From Clostridia bacterium (GTDB taxonomy: Bacteria; Bacillota; Clostridia; Caldicoprobacterales; Caldicoprobacteraceae), in the NCBI GenBank assembly GCA_017577715.1, contig PKRC01000011.1, positions 1 through 57,098 on the forward strand: DNA of 57,098 nt, in the 5' to 3' direction. Positions within the stretch are counted from its first letter, which is position 1, and each line of letters opens with the position of its first letter. This document shows positions 51,433-57,098 of the stretch, piece after piece. The position numbers and the translations under genes are program-made. The notes below the pieces were generated by a model, which was given only the letters and a program-made list of their open reading frames with translations, had not been told where the DNA came from and searched no databases.

Positions 51433-53124
51433 CTATTCCTTTTTGTCGATGATGATATCATAGCTGTAAGGTCCTATGGCGATGGAATAATGTTTATCTC
51501 TATACACTAAATCCATTTCAAAGGGACTGTCGCTAACGTTAAAAGCTACAATTATCTCCTCTTCTTCCATAGAACGCTGCATGATCAATTGATAGTCATG
51601 GGCATACAGAAAGCTACATTCTCCCCTCCGTAGGGCCTTATGCTCCTTTCTCAAAGCTATACACTGCTTATAAAACTCCAACAGCTCCTTATCTTGCTTT
51701 TCTTTATCCCATATCATGGTCCTTCTACAGTCAGGGTCATTTCCCCCTGTCATTCCTATTTCGTCGCCATAATACACACACGGTACGCCCACATACGTCA
51801 TTTGAAACAATACAGCAAGTTTAAAGAGCCTCTTATCTTCCCTGCACATGTTCAACAATCTGGGGGTATCATGGCTATCCACAATATTGAGCAGCACTTG
51901 ATTGGCTTGATCAGGGTATCTGAACCTCCACATATTGAGTGTATTGGCAAATTGTTCGGCATCTATGGTACGTTTGCAGAAAAAATCAATGACCGCTTCG
52001 GCAAAGGGATAATTCATCACGCCATCAAATTGATCCCCCTGTAGCCATGGTCCGGCATCGTGCCATACCTCGCCCACAATATAAGCGTCGGGTTTTATGG
52101 CCTTTATCAATCTCCTAAACTCCCGCCAAAAAGCGTGGTCCACCTCATTGGCTACATCTAAACGCCATCCATCTATGTCAAATTCCCTGGTCCAAAATTC
52201 AGCCACTCCCAAAAGATACTCCTTAACCGCCGGGTTTTGAGTGTTGAGCTTTGGCATGCGATATTCAAAGGCAAAACATTCATAATTGGGTCTAGGATGA
52301 GTCTTGATAGGATAATCATGTATATAAAACCAGTCCCAATATTTGGACTTGGGCCCTTTTTCTATCACATCTTGAAAAGGAGGGAAATAATATCCGCAAT
52401 GATTGAAGACAGCATCCAGTATTACCCTTATACCTTTTTGATGGCATCTTGACACGAGCTCCTTTAAGGTGTCATTGTCACCGAAGTGGGGATCCACTTT
52501 CATGTAATCCTTTGTATCATACTTATGGTTGCTTGGGGCTTCGAATATGGGCGTCAGATATATAGCATCGATACCCAGCTCAATTAAATAATCCAGATGC
52601 TGTATAATACCCTTAAGGTCCCCTCCAAAAAAGTTGAAAGTCGTAGGCCTATTGCCCCAGGATTCAACCTCTTCAGGGTCATTACTGACATCTCCATTGG
52701 CGAATCGCTCGGGAAAAATTTGGTAAAAAACTGCATCCTTAACCCACTCAGGGGTGTTGAAAATATCACCTTTATTGATATACGGATACTGGAACATCAT
52801 GTTTATTTCTGAAACTGGCTGATCATAAAATCCATATTCGGTATACCAGTACTTGCGCCCCTTGGATTTTAGCTCAAATATATAACACAGACGCTTAAAT
52901 GGAGGGACTACATTCGCTTGCCAATAATCAAAGAGGTGATCTGAATAAATCTTTCTCATGGGTTTCTCATAACGTTCTTTTGGCCAATCATATTTGTCGC
53001 CGTATACTATATTGACTTCCTCAACATCCTGCTTTGCCGTCCTCAAGCGAATATGTATAGTGGCTTCATCATAAGCATAAGCAAAATTCCCTTTTGGCCT
53101 ATGATAGACAGCGTGGAAATTCAT
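51433..53124 (-). CDS. neopullulanase / cyclomaltodextrinase (GH13 with CBM34 N-domain)
   Basis: A 563-residue intracellular enzyme. Residues 1-~120 are the CBM34-like domain (MNFHAVYHRPKGNFAYAYDE). The GH13 barrel contains FYQIFPERFANGD, VILDAVFNHCG, GWRLDVANEVD (nucleophile), YIVGEVWHDAGPW (acid/base) and NIVDSHDTPR. The subfamily hydrolyses cyclodextrins, pullulan and maltooligosaccharides. ATG 53124 is chosen because GGGGAGG lies 6 bases upstream and it fits the family start; the longer frame to 53283 covers the operator. It is the first gene of the starch operon. Confidence 0.93.
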   Translation of the reverse strand: MNFHAVYHRPKGNFAYAYDEATIHIRLRTAKQDVEEVNIVYGDKYDWPKERYEKPMRKIYSDHLFDYWQANVVPPFKRLCYIFELKSKGRKYWYTEYGFYDQPVSEINMMFQYPYINKGDIFNTPEWVKDAVFYQIFPERFANGDVSNDPEEVESWGNRPTTFNFFGGDLKGIIQHLDYLIELGIDAIYLTPIFEAPSNHKYDTKDYMKVDPHFGDNDTLKELVSRCHQKGIRVILDAVFNHCGYYFPPFQDVIEKGPKSKYWDWFYIHDYPIKTHPRPNYECFAFEYRMPKLNTQNPAVKEYLLGVAEFWTREFDIDGWRLDVANEVDHAFWREFRRLIKAIKPDAYIVGEVWHDAGPWLQGDQFDGVMNYPFAEAVIDFFCKRTIDAEQFANTLNMWRFRYPDQANQVLLNIVDSHDTPRLLNMCREDKRLFKLAVLFQMTYVGVPCVYYGDEIGMTGGNDPDCRRTMIWDKEKQDKELLEFYKQCIALRKEHKALRRGECSFLYAHDYQLIMQRSMEEEEIIVAFNVSDSPFEMDLVYRDKHYSIAIGPYSYDIIIDKKE

Positions 53125-53169
53125 ATTTATCCTCCCCAACTGACACCCTAACCTATCACAATCGGACCT

Positions 53170-53188
53170 TGTGCAACCGATTGCACTA
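53170..53188. promoter_or_regulatory. LacI-type operator O2
   Basis: TGTGCAACCGATTGCACTA has near-palindromic GTGCAA-n4-TTGCAC half-sites with a central CG, the LacI/MalR operator type. It lies downstream of the start site, between promoter and first gene. Confidence 0.75.
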
Positions 53189-53335
53189 ATTGCAATTTTT
53201 ACCCTTCTCTTGGTGCCAATACCTTGCTTCAACTCAACAAAAAATTTAACAATATGATCTCCTAGCAAAATAGGCACAATCAAACGTTTTTTACTATGGG
53301 GGGGATTAAAGTATTACATGTGACAGCATTGAGTT

Positions 53336-53353
53336 TGTGCAACCGTATGCATA
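53336..53353. promoter_or_regulatory. LacI-type operator O1
   Basis: TGTGCAACCGTATGCATA shares TGTGCAACCG with O2 and lies directly downstream of the -10 hexamer. A repressor here would block transcription initiation. Confidence 0.75.
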
Positions 53354-53356
53354 ATT

Positions 53357-53385
53357 ATAATAGCATGATTAATTGAAACTGTCAA
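53357..53385 (-). promoter_or_regulatory. sigma-A promoter of the starch operon
   Basis: Minus strand TTGACA (53385-53380), exactly 17-base spacer, TATTAT (53362-53357). The -35 is a perfect match. The operator O1 begins 3 bases past the -10. The leader of about 225 bases contains O2. Confidence 0.88.
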
Positions 53386-53476
53386 TATGGTTTTTTAAAA
53401 TTTGTTTATTATTTCTGTAATAATGTTATGATTGAACTATCCTGATATGTCATCCATGAAAGAGGAGATGTTCAAC

Positions 53477-53605
53477 ATGGCACAAAAAGAAATGCTGGTT
53501 TAAGAGTCATAAATCAAGCCATTGAGAAAGTTATACTCATTGGAAAAGCTGCTTAAGTTTCTAAACCACAGTAAACGACGAGTAATAAAGTTAGCAAAAG
53601 GGGGT
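53477..53605 (+). pseudogene. N-terminal remnant of an IS transposase (helix-turn-helix part)
   Basis: AGGAG then ATG 53477 encodes MAQKEML, a stop, and, after a one-base shift, LRVINQAIEKVILIGKAA. A second shift gives LLKFLNHSKRRVIKLAKG. Pieced together this resembles the first helix-turn-helix (VIxxVIEKxxTxxEAAELLxLSxRQVxRL) of ISNCY/IS481-like transposases. Everything after it is missing. It marks an old insertion between the starch operon and the pectinase gene. Confidence 0.6.
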
Positions 53606-53620
53606 TTTGACACCCCCTTT
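53597..53620. terminator. hairpin after the GH28 gene
   Basis: AAAGGGGGT / ACCCCCTTT arms with a 6-base loop, 6 bases after the GH28 stop on the minus strand and overlapping the end of the transposase remnant on the other. T runs are short, so efficiency is uncertain. Confidence 0.7.
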
Positions 53621-53625
53621 GTTAA

Positions 53626-55185
53626 TTACATATGTTCCTCATCAATATTCAACTTGATAAGCGCTTCTGTCAATTGGTTCTCCACTTTAACATTTTTAAT
53701 CTCCAAACACTTTACATTGTTAATATAAAACCCATTGCGGCACATAGGTTCGATAAAACTCAACATCTCTGCATAGCCCGGCTGGGCATTGACATCAAAA
53801 TGAACGTAGATGTCCTTCAATACTACATTGTCTATTTTAGCTTCCGGCAAGCCGTATATAAATGCCGCGGCTATCTGCGTATTTATGCAGGTAATGTTAT
53901 TCAAATGAATACCGCCTATATGAGGAGTCCTTTCGTCCACAGGCAGCTTTTCCTTGCTCCAGACATATTCCGTCTTGCCATCAGGATCACAGAAATAGTA
54001 ACTATTGATGGTAAAGGGCGTTCCCACACCGTTCATCTTGATTTTAGTGGCATAAATGCCATCGATATAGCCGCCTCTGCCACGCCTGGTTTTTATCCTT
54101 ATCCCTCTATCAGTGTAGTTGAATATGCATTTTTCTACATGCACATCTGCAACTCCGCCCGACATTTCACTGCCTATGACCACTCCCCCATGGCCATATT
54201 CCATCAAGCAGTTTCTTACAGATATATTCTTTGAAGGTTCAAAGCTACAGCTGCTGTCAGCCGTGCGCTTGCCAGCCTTTATTGCGACACAATCATCTCC
54301 TACCGAAAACCTGACACCCAGTATGAGCACATTATCACACGATTCGGGATTGAGCCCATCGGTATTGGGCGAATCTTTGGGATTTTCAATGTTGAGGCCT
54401 ATAAACTTCATATTTTTACACCGTAACGGATGTATGGTCCATGAAGGGGAATTCTTAACGGTAATGCCCTCGACCAAAACATTCTTGCAATTGCTTAAAA
54501 ATATAGTGCGTGGGCGCCATGCTATCCTCTTCACTTTGGGCTCATGCCACCAAGTATCAAAGCTGGCATTACCATCAATGGTCCCCTCACCCGTTATGAC
54601 CACGTTTTCAACGTTGATGCCAGTTATCAAGCTGGCAAAACACTCAGCCGAATTCCCCTCCCAAGAAGCCAAATAAAAGCCCTTCTCGCCATCTTCGGAT
54701 TTCAGTGCCCCAGGCAGTATGGGGTAAAGCTCCCGTTCCTTAACTCCCCTTATAATTGCATCCCTTTGTAGCTCCAAAGTGATATCGCTCTTTAAAAATA
54801 CAGGAGCCGTTAAATATATGCCCTGTGGGAAAACCACCCGTCCTCCTGGGGGACAGGCATAAATGGCTGCCTGTATAAAAGAAGTATCATTAGATACGCC
54901 ATCCCCCTTTGCGCCAAAATCTTTGACGTTTACGACGGCAGTTTCATCTTTGGTCCTAATTACCTTTCTTTCGCTTTTCTCCCCAGTAACAGCATCCTCG
55001 AGCCATACGGAATACTCCCTATTGGGCATAAGATTCCTTATGATAAAGACATTTGTATTCACTTCATCTACCTTTTCATCATTAACATAAACGTTAAGCC
55101 GGTTGGGCGAATAAAAACACTCTTCATTATCTACTTCTAGGGCAACCGTTCGCGCCGTTACCGATACCACATCAAATTTAAGCAC
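53626..55185 (-). CDS. GH28 polygalacturonase (exo-type likely, intracellular)
   Basis: A 519-residue protein without a signal peptide. An N-terminal FN3-like domain (1-~80) is followed by the right-handed beta helix of GH28. Signature residues are NVKDFGAKGDGVSNDTSFIQ, SPNTDG (first catalytic Asp), SVGDDCVAIK (the Asp pair), YGHGGVVIGSEMSGGV (His) and GIRIKTRRGRGG (R-I-K). It probably hydrolyses galacturonate oligomers after uptake. It starts 15 bp past mgtE, an unusual partner; no pectin-uptake genes are present here. Confidence 0.93.
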   Translation of the reverse strand: MLKFDVVSVTARTVALEVDNEECFYSPNRLNVYVNDEKVDEVNTNVFIIRNLMPNREYSVWLEDAVTGEKSERKVIRTKDETAVVNVKDFGAKGDGVSNDTSFIQAAIYACPPGGRVVFPQGIYLTAPVFLKSDITLELQRDAIIRGVKERELYPILPGALKSEDGEKGFYLASWEGNSAECFASLITGINVENVVITGEGTIDGNASFDTWWHEPKVKRIAWRPRTIFLSNCKNVLVEGITVKNSPSWTIHPLRCKNMKFIGLNIENPKDSPNTDGLNPESCDNVLILGVRFSVGDDCVAIKAGKRTADSSCSFEPSKNISVRNCLMEYGHGGVVIGSEMSGGVADVHVEKCIFNYTDRGIRIKTRRGRGGYIDGIYATKIKMNGVGTPFTINSYYFCDPDGKTEYVWSKEKLPVDERTPHIGGIHLNNITCINTQIAAAFIYGLPEAKIDNVVLKDIYVHFDVNAQPGYAEMLSFIEPMCRNGFYINNVKCLEIKNVKVENQLTEALIKLNIDEEHM

Positions 55186-55200
55186 GGATTACGCACCTCC

Positions 55201-56544
55201 CTAAATACTAATATGCAGTATCCAAATTGCCAATGAAAAATATATGGTCAGTGAAATGGCATCGGCAATGGTAGTAATCAGCGGGCTGGCCATAAGAGCG
55301 GGATCAAGACCAATCCTCTTTGCGATCATTGGCAGCGTCCCACCAATAATTTTAGCAATTATAACGGTAAATATTAAGGTTAGGGATATGGTAACCGCTA
55401 TGCTAAGATCATAACCTTCGATAAAACAGACCCTTACGAAGTTAACCAAAGCCAACGCCACGCCAACCAATAACCCCACCTGGGTTTCTTTAAATATAAC
55501 CTTTAATATATCTCGAAATTTCAGCTCCCCCAATACAAGGCTTCGAATCACCGTAACCGAAGCCTGCGAACCAGCATTTCCAGCGGTATCCATGAGCATG
55601 GGGATAAAGGCAGCCAAGGCCACCGCCGTTTCCAATGCTAGCTGGTATTTCCGTATTATATAACCGCTAACAGTAGCAGAAATCATCAATATCAGCAGCC
55701 ACAATATCCTTTTTCGGGCAATCATTAAAGGAGTGGAATCCAAGTATGCCTCTTCGGTGGGCTGAATGGCAGCCATACGCTGAATATCTTCGGTGGTCTC
55801 TTCTTCAATGACGTCAACGATATCGTCAACGGTTATTATGCCCACAAGCCTTTTCTCCTGATCCACCACCGGCACGGCCAAAAAATCGTATTTTTTGAAT
55901 ACGCCAGCAACTTCTTCCTGGTCATCATAGGTATCAACATATATGACATCCTTTTTCATTATATCCTCAACCTTGGCATCGGGAGGGGCCAAAACCAGAT
56001 CCTTCAGCGAGACTATACCTTCCAGTTTGCGCCATGCATCGGTGACATAACAGGTATAAATTATCTCTCTGTCACGACCTACTCTACGAATTTTGTCAAG
56101 AGCCTCTGCCACCGTCATCTCCTTTTTAAGGTCAACGAACTCAATGGTCATCAGGCTACCAGCCGAATTCTCGGGATACTGCAAAAACTGGTTGATCAGT
56201 TTGCGCTCAGCCTCAGAGGTATTTCTCAATATCCTTTTGACCACGTTGGCCGGCATCTCTTCCAGAAAGTCAATCTTATCGTCAAAGAACAGGTCATTTA
56301 CAATCTCGTTGAGCTCGTTTTCGTCTATCATCATGGATATCTCGCCCTGGCGTTCAGAAGAGAGATAAGAAAAAACGTCGGCAGCTATCTCCTTAGGCAA
56401 CAGCCTGAACAGAATAATGGCATATTTGGTATCCAGCTCATCGATAATCTCGGCTATGTCCTGTATCTGCATATACTTTATCTTTTCCTTCAACTCGCCG
56501 TATCTCTTTTCATTCAGCAGCTGTTTGATGTCATCGATAGCCAT
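55201..56544 (-). CDS. mgtE: MgtE magnesium transporter
   Basis: A 447-residue channel. The cytoplasmic N-domain (1-~130) contains LDTKYAIILFRLLPKEIAAD. Two CBS domains follow (about 130-250; GIITVDDIVDVIEEETTEDI). Five transmembrane helices begin at about 285, with FIPMLMDTAGNAGSQASVTV holding the conserved G-N-x-G-x-Q and MASPLITTIADAISLTIYFS the D that lines the pore. Mg2+ bound to the N-CBS region closes the pore. I looked upstream for an M-box and did not find one. Confidence 0.97.
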   Translation of the reverse strand: MAIDDIKQLLNEKRYGELKEKIKYMQIQDIAEIIDELDTKYAIILFRLLPKEIAADVFSYLSSERQGEISMMIDENELNEIVNDLFFDDKIDFLEEMPANVVKRILRNTSEAERKLINQFLQYPENSAGSLMTIEFVDLKKEMTVAEALDKIRRVGRDREIIYTCYVTDAWRKLEGIVSLKDLVLAPPDAKVEDIMKKDVIYVDTYDDQEEVAGVFKKYDFLAVPVVDQEKRLVGIITVDDIVDVIEEETTEDIQRMAAIQPTEEAYLDSTPLMIARKRILWLLILMISATVSGYIIRKYQLALETAVALAAFIPMLMDTAGNAGSQASVTVIRSLVLGELKFRDILKVIFKETQVGLLVGVALALVNFVRVCFIEGYDLSIAVTISLTLIFTVIIAKIIGGTLPMIAKRIGLDPALMASPLITTIADAISLTIYFSLAIWILHISI

Positions 56545-57014
56545 ACCATTACCCCCTTTACGCTATATGATTTTGAAAGCACAATAAAGCTGTAACAGCT
56601 ATTTAAACCAAGGCGCTGCACTTTCCCTACCACATCTACTGCCCCATGTTTTCCATTTAAAAGCCAGCTTCATAGACTTATTATTCCTATTACTCTCAAA
56701 ACCATATAGCTTTATAAGGTAATGTATGGCTCAGAAAAGATCAAACAGCTATTAATGCCAAGATATGTTTAAACTTTTATTAAATGGAAAACAGAGGCAG
56801 TAGAAGACACCACCCCCTTGCCCGCTATTTCATCGAAACTTTTGGGTAAATTACTAGGGCCAGCGTCCATTCTACCACCTCCGTACCAGTTCAATATTTG
56901 TAAACTTCACTCGAATAGAATAACACAGACCTGTCAAAAATTCAAACAAAATTTTAAAACAGCAAAAAAGAGGTTCATTGTAAAATTAAATGCAACACCT
57001 AAAAAATAGTAGAA
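56545..57014. other. 470-base gene-free stretch
   Basis: The region between mgtE and the plus-strand ORF at 57079 is A+T-rich. A 63-codon plus-strand reading (56818-57009) has no ribosome site or family character. I see no riboswitch or clear promoter. The left end of an insertion sequence may lie in the last 100 bases but no terminal repeat can be proved. Confidence 0.5.
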
Positions 57015-57082
57015 CCATAGTGAGAAATCCTGTATGATATAGATATCCAAAACCCTAAACATACAGGGAGGTCTCACTATGG
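57015..57082 (+). promoter_or_regulatory. hairpin locking the ribosome site and ATG of the terminal ORF
   Basis: CCATAGTGAGA (57015-57025) pairs with TCTCACTATGG (57072-57082), and CCTGTATG (57029-57036) with CATACAGG (57060-57067). The 3' side covers the start codon, and the GGGAGG ribosome site is held between the two stems. This is the pattern used by several IS elements to block translation from readthrough transcripts. Confidence 0.65.
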
Positions 57083-57098
57083 CTCAACATAATTGTAC
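57079..57098 (+). CDS. first codons of an ORF that leaves the window (possible transposase)
   Basis: ATG 57079 with GGGAGG eight bases upstream encodes MAQHNC and then leaves the window. Product unknown. A transposase is inferred only from the sequestering hairpin in front and the AT-rich surroundings. Confidence 0.35.

Noticed and set aside
53125..53283. N-terminal extension of the neopullulanase to 53283
   Set aside because: It would translate through operator O2 and has no ribosome site. The CBM34 start and a good site support 53124.
56545..56800. Possible M-box upstream of mgtE
   Set aside because: The conserved loops of the magnesium-sensing M-box are not visible.

Overview
The window looks like chromosomal DNA from a low-to-moderate GC Firmicute, most likely an anaerobic, saccharolytic and probably thermophilic member of the Clostridia (Caldicoprobacter- or Mahella-like is a guess). 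The reasons are the Bacillus/Clostridium-type flagellar filament operon (csrA-fliW-yviE-flgL-flgK-flgN-flgM-yvyF-comF), a T-box leader, ThiT behind a TPP riboswitch, RecD2, strong AGGAGG ribosome sites, sigma-D (sigma-28) promoters, and a sigma factor/DUF1659/DUF2922/YvrJ small-gene cluster. Almost all genes lie on the minus strand.

Region 1 (1-16.5 kb) is the late flagellar locus. Read in the direction of transcription, it runs yvyF, flgM, flgN, flgK, flgL, yviE, fliW, csrA, then flagellin, two large TPR-glycosyltransferases, a frameshifted tagD, flaG, fliD and fliS. Three matching sigma-28 promoters (TAAA-N16-nnCGATA) precede flgM, flagellin and flaG. The flagellin leader carries a hairpin with AAGGA in its loop plus a GGA-containing ribosome site, the layout of a CsrA-controlled flagellin mRNA. 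One of the glycosyltransferases ends in a CDP-glycerol glycerophosphotransferase domain and sits beside tagD, so the filament may carry a glycerol-phosphate-containing glycan.

Region 2 (15.7-36 kb) is housekeeping: comF, recD2, a DAHP synthase under a very long T-box leader, the sigma/DUF1659/DUF2922/yvrJ cluster, metK, tRNA-Tyr, murC, fhs, a patch of decayed genes (a ferritin/rubrerythrin-like gene and a SleB-type hydrolase), a DUF815 ATPase, an MTA/SAH deaminase beside an AhcY-type hydrolase, an orphan gene with an apparently controlled promoter and ribosome site, and thiT with its TPP riboswitch.

Region 3 (35.9-53.4 kb) is a starch/maltodextrin locus of nine minus-strand genes. From its promoter it runs neopullulanase/cyclomaltodextrinase (GH13), GH15 glucoamylase-like, LacI regulator, MalE, MalF, MalG, lipoprotein alpha-amylase, a very large secreted amylopullulanase and a GH31 alpha-glucosidase. 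A sigma-A promoter with one LacI-type operator at the start site and a second about 165 bp downstream heads it. The extracellular enzymes would cut starch, the ABC transporter would import oligosaccharides (no ATPase gene is present here), and the intracellular enzymes would finish the job. The amylopullulanase is interrupted by one amber codon; the frame stays open for another 116 codons that encode a proline/acidic linker and an LPXTG-like wall anchor.

Region 4 (53.4-57.1 kb) has a degenerate transposase fragment, a GH28 polygalacturonase, the magnesium transporter mgtE, and the first codons of a plus-strand ORF (possibly another transposase) whose ribosome site and start codon are locked in a long hairpin.

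A recurring oddity is the number of apparently broken reading frames (tagD, the ferritin-like gene, the SleB-like gene, the amylopullulanase anchor, the transposase remnant). They should be checked against raw reads before being called true pseudogenes.
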